IMG/VR virus record: IMGVR_UViG_3300021960_000306
Location: 1 to 32,347 of that record
Origin: a virus
DNA length: 32,347 bases
Reading direction: 5' to 3' (one strand)
Shown: positions 6,699-14,708 of the stretch, piece after piece
How positions within the stretch are numbered: the first letter of the stretch is position 1
How the letters are laid out: the number at the start of each line of letters is the position of its first letter
Program-made: the position numbers and the translations under genes
Notes under the pieces: model-generated
Database searches by the model: none
The model's input: only the letters and a program-made list of their open reading frames with translations
Told to the model about the DNA's origin: nothing

Positions 6699-9598
6699 TG
6701 GCAACTGTAAAGAAAAACTCTAAAATAGATCTCTACAAGTTTGTTGCTGCTCCGAAACCAAGAGCATCATCAGGTGGAGGTAAGGAGGCATCTAAAGAAG
6801 TTGCCATGATCCAAGTCTTTCAGGTGCAGACTAAAGCAATCAACAACCTTGGTGCTAGTCTAAACTCTATTGCTAAGTCATTCACTCAGTTTAGAGAAAC
6901 TCAATACGCAATCTTTAAAAACATTGAGGCACAAACAAAGTCTGGATTCAATCCAGTCTTCAACTTACCTACTGCTCCTCAAGGTGGTGGTGCTGAACCA
7001 AAAGAACAGAAGAGACTTGTACCTCCTAGTTGGTTAGAGTCTATCTTTGATCTTATTAAGGGCGTCATTATGGGAGTCTTAGCAGCAGGTGCTGTTAAGT
7101 GGTTAAGTAATAAAGAGAATAGAGAAAAGACTAAGGAAGCATTAACAAAACTTTTCGATATTCTTGGTAAGATCACAGACTTCTTTGGCACTGTTGCATA
7201 CCATGCTATTGATGGACTGTGGCAACTTCTTTGTAATGAAGATGCAAGTTGGTTAGATAAGTTTGGTGGATTTGTCAAAGGATTTGTTGCACTGGGCACG
7301 GGTCTCTTGGCAATCCGATGGTTAAAAAATCCCATGAAGATCCTTAAGGACTTCAAGGGTGCTTTTAATGGACTTAGCAAATCATTATTTGATGCTGGCA
7401 AGTCACTTAAAGGTAGACTTGTTAAAGGTGGATTGCTTGCGGCAGGTATTGCTGCAGCTGCATGGGCAGCAAACGAGATGTTTGGCGATAAAGGTGGTGA
7501 TAAAGAACCTGAATTCAAAAAGGGAGGTAGATTACCTCAACGTGCTAGAGGTGGATTTATTCGGGGTCCTCAGTCTGGTTATCCTGTATCTCTAGATGGT
7601 GGTAGATCTACAGCATTCATTGGTCATGGTACAGAATACGTTGCACAGAAAGCAAACGGTGGTTTTGTAATCCCCATCGATACTCCAGCAACTAGGAATA
7701 ATCCTGGTCTTATGGGCAGGAGAGTGGGCGAAGCAGGTCGCATGGGATATGATCTCGGCGGGATGTTTGATAAACTTCCTGGATATGCTAAGGGTGGCAG
7801 TGTTAAACCAACCAACAATACAAACTTAGAAAAAGAAACTCAGAAAGGCACTAACACTGGATTGTCAGGTGGTGGTGAGTCTGCTGTTATTGCTGCTGGT
7901 AAAGCAATCCTTAAGAAAGGATTTACAGTTGCTGAGCACCCTAACTTTAAGAAGAATAGTCATAGCGGTAAAGGTGCTAATACTGGAAAGGGATTTGTAA
8001 AGGAAGGTGGACAAAGAGTTGGTGGTCACTCCAGAGGATCTGCTCACTATAAGAATCTTGCGATTGATGTTACTGACTGGAGAGGTGGAGACTGGAAAGG
8101 AAGGACTGTACAATTAGCAGAGCAAATATATAAAAACAGGAAGAAGTTAAAGGCAACACAAATTATCCATGACCCCTGGGGATCATGGTTTGCAGGTCAG
8201 TCTAACAAAGGTGGTGCCATCGGTGGTCACCCAACACACTTACACCTTGCGTTTGCTAAAGGTAACGGTGATTCCACTGCAGGATTGACAAGTGGCACAA
8301 AAACTGGTGGCGGTGGTAACTATAGTATTAAACTAGCAAAGTTGCTAGCAAACTATGAAGGTATCCGAGAGAATGCCTATAAGGATGCTATCCATGGATG
8401 GAAAGTACCTACAATTGGTATTGGTGCCACATACTATCCAAAGGGATTCCGTCTTTCTGGAAAAGTTAAGAAGGGAGATAAGATTACTAAAGAAGAAGCA
8501 TATTGGATTAAGTCTAAACATATTGATGAGCACAGACAAAGACTTTATAAAGAAGTAGGTAAAGCAGAGTATCAAAAACTTCCCGACAATGTAAAGGCAC
8601 CGTTAGAATCTAAGGTATTCAACTACGGTAGTCTTGGTAGCACTCTGGTCAACCTAATCAAAGATGCAAACAAAAGTAAAGACTATAGCAAGATTGCTGC
8701 ATACTTTAAAAATACACTAGCTAAACACGACAACCGTGTTAATGACTGGAGAAGAACTGATGAAGCAGGCATCATCGAAACTGGAAAGAGTAAGCGAGTA
8801 GGAATTGCATTTACTGGTGAAGGATCTGGAGACTCTGGTGATGATATTGATTCTGAAACTGGTGATGACCTGAATGTCGATGGAGAAGAGACACAAACTG
8901 CTCAGGAACTTAAGGACCCAAGAGATGCATTTGCAGGTTTTGCTAAGAGTTTACTTGGGGATAAGTATACTGAGGATATGAATCCCTTCAAAGCAACTGA
9001 AGGTGCTGCAACTGCAACTAGTACAGATACACCATCTGCTCCTTCCCCTGGCGATGGTAGGGAGAAGGCAACTCCTGGTCAACCTTCTGGTGCTACATCC
9101 AGCAGTCCTACTGCAGCGAATCTAACCTCACCTCCTGGTGCTCTGGCTGCTGGTCAGAGACCCGACAAGTCCCTCTCTGCCTCTCAGTGGAGGACTCAGC
9201 AGGCAGCAAGGTCTGAGGCGTCTGCACAGGGTCTGACGGGCGCTGCAAGGGATAGATATATTGCTGGCAGGGTGATGGGTCAAATCCCACCTCCTGCTGG
9301 TGCTCTTGCTGGTGCTCCTGGATCCTCTTCTATCATGACAAATGCAACCACTGCATCTGTTAATGCAAAAAGTGATAGACTAACTACTGCTCGCCAAGCA
9401 GTAGCAGCAGTTGCTCAACTGACAGAAGTACAGAATGCTGAGACTCAACAGGTCGCAGCACAAGCACAACAGCAAGCAACAAAGGTTGCTCAGCAAGCTA
9501 AACCTAAGGAGCAATTTATACCAACTGGCGGCGGCGATACTAAAAAATCGTTGATTGCACAACTCAACCCTGCGGGTAATATCCTAAGACAATTCTAA
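6698..9598 (+). CDS. tail lysin: tape-measure-like N-terminus, M15-like peptidase and GH24 lysozyme domains
   Basis: 966 residues, overlapping the previous stop by one base. The N-terminal third shares patterns with the preceding protein (YKFV, KAINNLGASLNSIAKS, hydrophobic helices). A segment near 270-370 is rich in Gly with GPQSGYPVSLDGGRS and FIGHGTEYV. Residues about 400-525 carry an M15-like zinc peptidase signature: His444, SAH450-x6-D457 and H514-L-H516. Residues about 545-700 are a GH24/T4-lysozyme-type muramidase: Glu554 in NYEGIRENAYKD563 and Thr572 in TIGIG, matching the E-D-T triad of T4 lysozyme with a small insertion. The C-terminal 250 residues are Ala/Gln/Ser-rich, including LKDPRDAFAGFAKSL. 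It probably opens the cell wall during injection. Confidence 0.75.
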   Translation: MATVKKNSKIDLYKFVAAPKPRASSGGGKEASKEVAMIQVFQVQTKAINNLGASLNSIAKSFTQFRETQYAIFKNIEAQTKSGFNPVFNLPTAPQGGGAEPKEQKRLVPPSWLESIFDLIKGVIMGVLAAGAVKWLSNKENREKTKEALTKLFDILGKITDFFGTVAYHAIDGLWQLLCNEDASWLDKFGGFVKGFVALGTGLLAIRWLKNPMKILKDFKGAFNGLSKSLFDAGKSLKGRLVKGGLLAAGIAAAAWAANEMFGDKGGDKEPEFKKGGRLPQRARGGFIRGPQSGYPVSLDGGRSTAFIGHGTEYVAQKANGGFVIPIDTPATRNNPGLMGRRVGEAGRMGYDLGGMFDKLPGYAKGGSVKPTNNTNLEKETQKGTNTGLSGGGESAVIAAGKAILKKGFTVAEHPNFKKNSHSGKGANTGKGFVKEGGQRVGGHSRGSAHYKNLAIDVTDWRGGDWKGRTVQLAEQIYKNRKKLKATQIIHDPWGSWFAGQSNKGGAIGGHPTHLHLAFAKGNGDSTAGLTSGTKTGGGGNYSIKLAKLLANYEGIRENAYKDAIHGWKVPTIGIGATYYPKGFRLSGKVKKGDKITKEEAYWIKSKHIDEHRQRLYKEVGKAEYQKLPDNVKAPLESKVFNYGSLGSTLVNLIKDANKSKDYSKIAAYFKNTLAKHDNRVNDWRRTDEAGIIETGKSKRVGIAFTGEGSGDSGDDIDSETGDDLNVDGEETQTAQELKDPRDAFAGFAKSLLGDKYTEDMNPFKATEGAATATSTDTPSAPSPGDGREKATPGQPSGATSSSPTAANLTSPPGALAAGQRPDKSLSASQWRTQQAARSEASAQGLTGAARDRYIAGRVMGQIPPPAGALAGAPGSSSIMTNATTASVNAKSDRLTTARQAVAAVAQLTEVQNAETQQVAAQAQQQATKVAQQAKPKEQFIPTGGGDTKKSLIAQLNPAGNILRQF

Positions 9599-9602
9599 TA
9601 CC

Positions 9603-11006
9603 ATGGCAATTAACAGAACTAATACAACTGACTCTAAGATCACTGTAAAGATCTATAAGAATGGTAGTGTCTGGGAAAACTCTGACGGTGTGTCAGATCT
9701 TGGTGAGTTTGTTATGGCATTCACTGTTGAAGAAGCAATTGATAGTCCCACTATTGTTGGTGAGTTGATTCTGCAGGACGCTGCTGGTCTCGCTAATAGA
9801 TTGACTGGATCTGAAAGGTGGCAAATCACTCTTGACACTGGTACTAAATCTACAAATGAATCTTCTCAAAGCACTTATAATTTAAGAGCATATAACATCG
9901 AATCTAGAGCACGTCAAGGATCTGCTGAAGGATATATCATTCAATTGGTATCTTATGAGTTTTTGATTAATGAATCCTTATCTCTCTTTGGTTCTTCTGA
10001 AGTTATCTTTACTGGTGGGCAGAAGTCTAATCAGATTGTAGAAAACATCTTGCGTGGCAATGCAACTGGTGGTGCCATGACTCAGAAAAGATTGTTTGCA
10101 GAGAAAACCCAGAATGATCAAAAGTTTGTTGCTTGTAACTGGAGACCTTTTGATACAATCTATTTCTTAGCAAACAGATCTATCAGACAATCATCTGCAG
10201 GATCTCAATCCCAGAATGGATTTATCTTCTGGGAAAATATAATGGGATATCACTTTAAATCTATTGACCAGATTATTGCTGATATCAATGCACAGGGGAC
10301 CAATGACAGTAATCCTGCAAATGGTACTGCAAGGATGTATACTTATTCATACCAGCCTAAGAAGGCAGGTGATGAAGATTCTGACTCATATCGTATTGAT
10401 TCGATCACCTATCCAGAAGATAGAAACTTCCTTCAGATTATGAGAAATGGATCTTATGCTGGATTTTCCACAGCATTTGATCCTAGTAAGTTTAGTAACT
10501 CAAAGTTGTCTGTAGAGAATAAGCAAAGTCAAACACCACAGGTATATGACATTGAAGAATTCTGGAATAGCATGGAGCACCTTGACAATGTGCAGTGTCC
10601 TGTGTCAACATACGATGATGATGTGAAGCAGATTGTGAAATCTAAGAGAAGAATCAGGTACACTCCACTTCCTAATAGATTGTTTGATCCTAAAGGACAA
10701 TCAAGCGCCCAATCTGCTAACACTCAGAATCTGGATGAGTTACCTTTCCTAGATGCTTATAAACATTTAAGAGTTAACTCTTTCAAATCGACTAGACTGA
10801 TCATCAACATCCCTGGAAACTTAGATCTTTATGCTGGGTATGGAATTACAGTCAACATTCCTAACACAAAGGCATCTGGGTCTACAGTAACTAAAGATCT
10901 TAGATACAGCGGTAAGTATTGCATCGCTGGTGTCAAACATAGATACACAGACAGCGTGTTATTTACTGAGTTGTTACTGTACAAGGATGGTGTTAAAACT
11001 TCTTGA
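9603..11006 (+). CDS. 27: T4 gp27-like baseplate hub protein
   Basis: 467 residues. The pattern fits gp27: an N-terminal beta domain (ITVKIYKNGSVWEN to GELILQDAAG), then a middle region with NWRPFDTIYFLANRSI and FIFWENIMGYHFKS, close to the conserved FVFVWQDIMG segment of T4 gp27, and a C-terminal domain ending with an ITVNIPN / KYCIAGVKHRYTD element. In T4 a gp27 trimer forms the hub onto which gp5 docks; here a gp5-like gene lies about 1.1 kb downstream, separated by the CP12/CpeT insertion. The TGA stop runs directly into the late promoter for CP12. The protein is longer than T4 gp27 (391 residues). Confidence 0.75.
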   Translation: MAINRTNTTDSKITVKIYKNGSVWENSDGVSDLGEFVMAFTVEEAIDSPTIVGELILQDAAGLANRLTGSERWQITLDTGTKSTNESSQSTYNLRAYNIESRARQGSAEGYIIQLVSYEFLINESLSLFGSSEVIFTGGQKSNQIVENILRGNATGGAMTQKRLFAEKTQNDQKFVACNWRPFDTIYFLANRSIRQSSAGSQSQNGFIFWENIMGYHFKSIDQIIADINAQGTNDSNPANGTARMYTYSYQPKKAGDEDSDSYRIDSITYPEDRNFLQIMRNGSYAGFSTAFDPSKFSNSKLSVENKQSQTPQVYDIEEFWNSMEHLDNVQCPVSTYDDDVKQIVKSKRRIRYTPLPNRLFDPKGQSSAQSANTQNLDELPFLDAYKHLRVNSFKSTRLIINIPGNLDLYAGYGITVNIPNTKASGSTVTKDLRYSGKYCIAGVKHRYTDSVLFTELLLYKDGVKTS

Positions 11007-11012
11007 TAAATA
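11005..11012 (+). promoter_or_regulatory. T4-type late promoter for CP12-CpeT
   Basis: GATAAATA, overlapping the gp27 stop codon, 29 bases from its first base to the CP12 ATG. Confidence 0.6.
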
Positions 11013-11033
11013 GTATCATAGGAATACAAAGCA

Positions 11034-11246
11034 ATGGAAAACATCGACGCACACATCAAATTAGACAGACAAATCCTTGATGACCCTCAGACATCGCCTC
11101 AGGCAAGAAGGCATACTGAGGAAGAGCTCTCTGCATTAGAGCAATACAAGGAAAATCATCCTGGGGATACACATGATCCCACATCGCTAGAACTTTATTG
11201 TGATTCCAATCCTGAAGCACCAGAATGTTTAGTTTATGACGACTGA
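11034..11246 (+). CDS. cp12: CP12-like Calvin-cycle regulator (auxiliary metabolic gene)
   Basis: 70 residues. The end, SLELYCDSNPEAPECLVYDD, is the CP12 C-terminal signature with the redox cysteine pair Cys56 and Cys65, which in host CP12 docks onto GAPDH. The N-terminal half keeps the helical, charged layout (LSALEQYKE), but the N-terminal cysteine pair that cyanobacterial CP12 uses around PRK is absent: ILDD and QARR stand at those places. CP12 holds GAPDH and phosphoribulokinase in an inactive complex; cyanophage copies are thought to stop carbon fixation and push carbon through the pentose phosphate path. It follows a late-type promoter and overlaps CpeT by 11 bases. Confidence 0.85.
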   Translation: MENIDAHIKLDRQILDDPQTSPQARRHTEEELSALEQYKENHPGDTHDPTSLELYCDSNPEAPECLVYDD

Positions 11247-11706
11247 TTTTGATCATTACCTTTTAGGTCTTTATAATAACAAAAAGCAAGCACAATCATC
11301 TCCAACTCTTTTCCCTCAAGTGTTTATCTTGTGGGAAAAGACGGAAGATGGTTTTTATCACTCAAAACAGTGGTATAGATCCGAAGGACCAGACAAACCT
11401 TATCGAGAAGGGTATCATAAACTGGTAGAGGTCTCTGATACAGAGATCATCATGGAAAACTATACTAAGGACTTTACAAGACGATCCCAATGTGATATGA
11501 TATTCACATACAACGGGAGCGGATGGGATGGCAAATTAATTGGCGATGAATGTATTGTACGTGGCAATGCAAGAGTCATTGCTGAAATACATCTAGATAA
11601 AGAGGGTTTAAGAAGTCAAGATAAAGGTTTAGATCCTGATGGTAACCTAGTTTTTGGTGGAATCGGGATGTATCATTTCAAACGAGGGAGATTAGCGCAG
11701 CGGTAG
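11236..11706 (+). CDS. cpeT: CpeT-like phycobiliprotein bilin lyase (auxiliary metabolic gene)
   Basis: 156 residues of the CpcT/CpeT chromophore lyase family: FDHYLLGLYNNKKQA, FPQVFILWEK, FYHSKQWY, YREGYHKLVE, NGSGWDGKLIGDECIV and a final FGGIGMYHFKRG. Host members attach phycoerythrobilin or phycocyanobilin to phycobiliproteins; phage copies are shorter, as here. The reading frame does not stop before the tRNA-Val gene: its last six codons and stop lie in the tRNA, with the TAG in the D-loop. The start overlaps CP12, so the two are co-translated. Lyase activity is inferred from the family; binding without attachment is possible. Confidence 0.82.
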   Translation: MTTDFDHYLLGLYNNKKQAQSSPTLFPQVFILWEKTEDGFYHSKQWYRSEGPDKPYREGYHKLVEVSDTEIIMENYTKDFTRRSQCDMIFTYNGSGWDGKLIGDECIVRGNARVIAEIHLDKEGLRSQDKGLDPDGNLVFGGIGMYHFKRGRLAQR

Positions 11707-11757
11707 CGCAGCTGCTTTACACGCAGTTGGTCGTTGGTTCGAATCCGACATTTCCCA
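11686..11757 (+). tRNA. tRNA-Val(TAC)
   Basis: Acceptor GGGAGAT pairs with ATTTCCC. The anticodon stem GCTGC/GCAGT encloses TTTACAC with anticodon TAC, and a GGTTCGAATCC-type T arm is present. No CCA is encoded. Its first 21 bases are also the end of the CpeT reading frame. Confidence 0.92.
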
Positions 11758-11759
11758 TA

Positions 11760-11840
11760 GACCCCCCCAACCTAAAACGACCTTTGATTTCCCATATCGC
11801 CTGAAAAAAATCGCGGCAAATTTTTGTCCTCTTAAGATTT
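11760..11840 (+). repeat. poly-C element, copy B
   Basis: GAC, a run of seven C, then AACCTAAA and GACC follow directly after tRNA-Val, in the same order and spacing as the element at 118-145. Further downstream both copies have a G/C-A-rich segment and a T run ending TTTTTTA. Read by eye as two diverged copies of one non-coding element; function unknown, terminator or processing site likely. Confidence 0.45.
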
Positions 11841-11869
11841 TTTACGCAAGTATAAAAACAATCTTAAGA
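11830..11869. repeat. inverted repeat of TCTTAAGAT
   Basis: TCTTAAGAT (11830-11838) and ATCTTAAGA (11861-11869) are exact inverted repeats, each itself near-palindromic; pairing extends into T5/A5 tracts. It lies just upstream of a putative sigma-70-type promoter, so it could be an operator or a terminator. Confidence 0.45.
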
Positions 11870-11873
11870 TCAC

Positions 11874-11901
11874 TTGAAATGTGTTGGATCTCAGATAATA
11901 T
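11874..11901 (+). promoter_or_regulatory. putative host-type promoter for small ORF at 11928
   Basis: TTGAAA (11874-11879) and TAATAT (11896-11901) are separated by 16 bases; an alternative -10, TATAGT, is at 11899-11904. This is the only sigma-70-like arrangement I see in the 170 bases between tRNA-Val and the small ORF. Confidence 0.4.
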
Positions 11902-11927
11902 AGTATGGTAAACGACCTAGAGAGCGA

Positions 11928-12080
11928 ATGACCCTCCCAGCACACGGCAAAAAACTTTCTCAACAAGAAGCAGAAAGTATTGAAATTGCAATAGAGCAAT
12001 CGGGTATCAGAGCAGTGCATCCTGACCGAATGGAAGCATTAGCAATGGAGTTGGTGGAGCGTCTTAGGAAACAAGAATAA
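11928..12080 (+). CDS. small hypothetical protein (50 residues)
   Basis: ATG to TAA, 50 residues, starting MTLPAHGKKLSQQEAESIEI and ending VERLRKQE. It is predicted helical and charged, with no cysteine cluster and no membrane segment. I do not recognise it. It has a plausible promoter upstream, and its TAA stop lies inside the late promoter of the gp5-like gene. Being a short ORF alone between a tRNA and the hub gene, it could be an early gene of host takeover type, but that is inference from position only. Confidence 0.5.
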   Translation: MTLPAHGKKLSQQEAESIEIAIEQSGIRAVHPDRMEALAMELVERLRKQE

Positions 12081-12083
12081 ATA
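12076..12083 (+). promoter_or_regulatory. T4-type late promoter for gp5-like gene
   Basis: AATAAATA, containing the TAA stop of the preceding small ORF, 32 bases from its first base to the start codon of the gp5-like gene. Confidence 0.6.
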
Positions 12084-12107
12084 AATCACAGTCCTTAATT
12101 TAAGTAA

Positions 12108-14654
12108 ATGTTAGTTGATGGTATTGTAAATGAGCAAAATGCAAATTTTGCAGGAAAGGACGGATTCTTCTGGTGGGTTGGTGAAGTAGAAGACCACGAA
12201 GACCCACTAGAATTAGGGCGTGTAAAAGCAAGAATCCTGAATTACTATACCAATCCAAACGGTGAATCTGCTCAAAAGTTGCCTACGGAAAATCTTCCCT
12301 GGGCAACTGTTTTGCAAGGTACTGATCAAGCAGGTAATGATGGTCAGGGGGAATCTTCTGGTCAGTTACAACCTGGCGCTATCGTCATGGGTTTCTTCAT
12401 GGATGGCGAATCTGCACAAATGCCCGTTGTAATGGGTGTTTTGCGTATGGAGAAAAACCAGACTGGTACTGAAAACGAATATACCATGACTGGTGAGACA
12501 ATCCCTAAGGGATTGGGTGCAAATGCATCAAATCTACCCGCAGGTGAGGCAAATACTACATCAGGCAAAAAAGCACCTGGAGGCACTGGTAATAATAGTG
12601 TCCCCATCTCTGGAGGAACGCAAACATCACCATCGGCAAATAGCAACTCACCTAACAACGTTGGTAATGCTAGTGGTGTATCAGGATCTTCTACAAATAC
12701 CCAAAAACCGACTGCACCATCGGCGCCAATTCCTGCTGCACAAGGTACAGGTGGTCCCTGGAAGATGTTGTCGCAATCTCTTACCTATTTGGTGGAAGAC
12801 TTAATTGCCAGTGCTAGCAATCTTGTTAGTGGCGGTGGAGAAGGCAATTTTGTCGATGTTGTCAATGGAAAAGTAGTTAGTGCTAGAGAATTGCTGGCAA
12901 AGGTGAAAAACTTCCTGAGTGCAGTATTTGCACAGGTTGTTTCTGCTATGCGTCAAGCATTGAGTGACCTTTTGGAGCCTTTGGAGTCTAGTGCAGCAGC
13001 AATTACAACACAGTTGGGTCTTCCTGGCGGCACAATGGCAGCAATTCAAGGTTTGATCACTTCAGTTCTTGCTCTAATTTGTGATTTGGACGATAATATC
13101 AAATCTTTCATTCAGGCTCCTATTGCTACTATCACTAACATTGTTGAGGGAATTGTTAATGGTGCTCTTAGTAAGGCAGAGGCAGCAGTACAGGGCGTTG
13201 ATGCACTGATTGAAGGTATCATTTGTGGTGTTGATGGTCTCCTTTCTACGATTCAGGGTGTTTTAAGTGCAGTCCAAGGAATCATTTCGGGTGTAGGACA
13301 AGCAAATGAGCTTCTGAAGACTTTCAAGGAAGGTAGGAAAGTATTTGATGATGCTCAGAATATCACAAAGAATGGTTTTAACTTTACTAATCTTATTAGT
13401 CTTCTGACTCTCCTATTTGACCTTTTGGGGTCATTCTTAAGTTGTGATAGGGAATCAACTGGTGGTGAAGATGATGTTGGTTGGTATCCTTTCTTCGGTA
13501 CTACTGGTTGTAGTCCTGCTGCTCTTGCTGCTACACCTGCTGGTCCTGAATATGGACAATGCGGCGGTGGCGGTGGAGCGAGTGGATTCTTTGATTCATT
13601 CTTTGCTGAAGCAGATCCATACATTACTGCTGCTAAGACTTTTGTCAACGGTGCATATAACCTCCAACTTGGCACTCCTGGTAGACAAGCAACGATCACA
13701 AAGGAGGCATCTGGTCGCACCAAGATGTCTATCAAAGCAAATAACCAGGCACTTGCAGAGCATAAAGCAAGGCGAGAGATTAGAAGACAGAATCCTGCTT
13801 TAACTCCTAGTCAAGTAGAGAAACAAGTACAATCTTACGTACAAAGTCAAACTAACACTGGGAGTGGTAGTGAGACGCAGAAGGCGGATCAGGGCAATTT
13901 TGTTGCAGATCACGAGTCTTTCCCTGGAAACTATACTAGTGAGGTCCATGGTGATGACTGTAAGTTAGTTGATGGTGATCTTTGCCGCACTATTAATGGT
14001 GATTATCGCCTAAAGATTACAGGTGATTGTCACATTGAAGTTGGTGGTGGTTACTTCTTGAATGCTCAGGGTGCTCCTAAGCAAGTTGATAATAAGGGTC
14101 AAGATAAGGCTAAGAATGATAAGGTCCAGAAGCACAGTATGACTTTTGGGTCTGACCTTGACATCATGGTCACTGGCGCAAACATGAAAGTTAATGCCAT
14201 TGAGGTGGAGCTTGGTTGTAGAGAATTGAAGAGTGCTGGATCTACATGGAGTGATGCATTCAAATCTAAAACATTCTCTGGTGGTGATTTCTTCATTAAC
14301 ACTGGTAACCTTACTTGCAATAACGTTACTCAGGTACACAACGTTGGCACACTTTCTCCATCACCTTTGGCATCGGTAACATATGCTGTGGGTGGTCCAT
14401 TTACAGTGGTTTGCACTCCTGGCACTGTGCCAACACCTCCCATCACATTTACAACTCCTGGTCCATTCCTAGTGACTTGTGCAGCAGGTGGAGCAACATT
14501 TACCGTTGCTGCTGGTGCATTTGTTGCTGCAGTTGCAGCAGGTGCTATCTCTCTTGATGCTGGTGCAGCAGTTTCCATTAAAGCAGGCGCAGCAGTTTCT
14601 ATCGCTGCCGCTGCAGCATGTGATATTAAGGCAGCAATTATCAATCTCAACTAA
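12108..14654 (+). CDS. 5: gp5-like baseplate hub / spike protein without lysozyme domain
   Basis: 848 residues. Residues about 18-115 are an OB-fold of the gp5/VgrG type: FFWWVGEVEDHEDPLELGRV, LPWATVLQ, PGAIVMGFFMDG and MPVVMGVL. A Ser/Thr/Asn/Pro-rich linker (about 125-215) and a long amphipathic, hydrophobic region (about 220-460) replace the T4 lysozyme domain. Around 605-660 there are VxGxxxxx-type beta-helix repeats (EVHGDDCKLVDGDLCRTING, YRLKITGD, HIEVGGGY), as in the gp5C needle. The last 70 residues are Ala/Gly/Val repeats ending DIKAAIINLN. It should trimerise on gp27 and form the membrane-puncturing spike; wall digestion is presumably supplied by the lysin at 6698. Confidence 0.78.
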   Translation: MLVDGIVNEQNANFAGKDGFFWWVGEVEDHEDPLELGRVKARILNYYTNPNGESAQKLPTENLPWATVLQGTDQAGNDGQGESSGQLQPGAIVMGFFMDGESAQMPVVMGVLRMEKNQTGTENEYTMTGETIPKGLGANASNLPAGEANTTSGKKAPGGTGNNSVPISGGTQTSPSANSNSPNNVGNASGVSGSSTNTQKPTAPSAPIPAAQGTGGPWKMLSQSLTYLVEDLIASASNLVSGGGEGNFVDVVNGKVVSARELLAKVKNFLSAVFAQVVSAMRQALSDLLEPLESSAAAITTQLGLPGGTMAAIQGLITSVLALICDLDDNIKSFIQAPIATITNIVEGIVNGALSKAEAAVQGVDALIEGIICGVDGLLSTIQGVLSAVQGIISGVGQANELLKTFKEGRKVFDDAQNITKNGFNFTNLISLLTLLFDLLGSFLSCDRESTGGEDDVGWYPFFGTTGCSPAALAATPAGPEYGQCGGGGGASGFFDSFFAEADPYITAAKTFVNGAYNLQLGTPGRQATITKEASGRTKMSIKANNQALAEHKARREIRRQNPALTPSQVEKQVQSYVQSQTNTGSGSETQKADQGNFVADHESFPGNYTSEVHGDDCKLVDGDLCRTINGDYRLKITGDCHIEVGGGYFLNAQGAPKQVDNKGQDKAKNDKVQKHSMTFGSDLDIMVTGANMKVNAIEVELGCRELKSAGSTWSDAFKSKTFSGGDFFINTGNLTCNNVTQVHNVGTLSPSPLASVTYAVGGPFTVVCTPGTVPTPPITFTTPGPFLVTCAAGGATFTVAAGAFVAAVAAGAISLDAGAAVSIKAGAAVSIAAAAACDIKAAIINLN

Positions 14655-14657
14655 CGG

Positions 14658-14686
14658 TTGACACTGGTGCCTATATACCTTATAAT
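14658..14686 (+). promoter_or_regulatory. consensus sigma-70 promoter (early)
   Basis: TTGACA (14658-14663), 17 bases, TATAAT (14681-14686): an exact consensus match in both hexamers with optimal spacing, immediately after the gp5-like stop. It would drive the small ORFs and tRNA cluster with host RNA polymerase, independently of the late genes on either side. Confidence 0.8.
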
Positions 14687-14708
14687 ATGAAGGTAAGCGA
14701 CGGCAACA

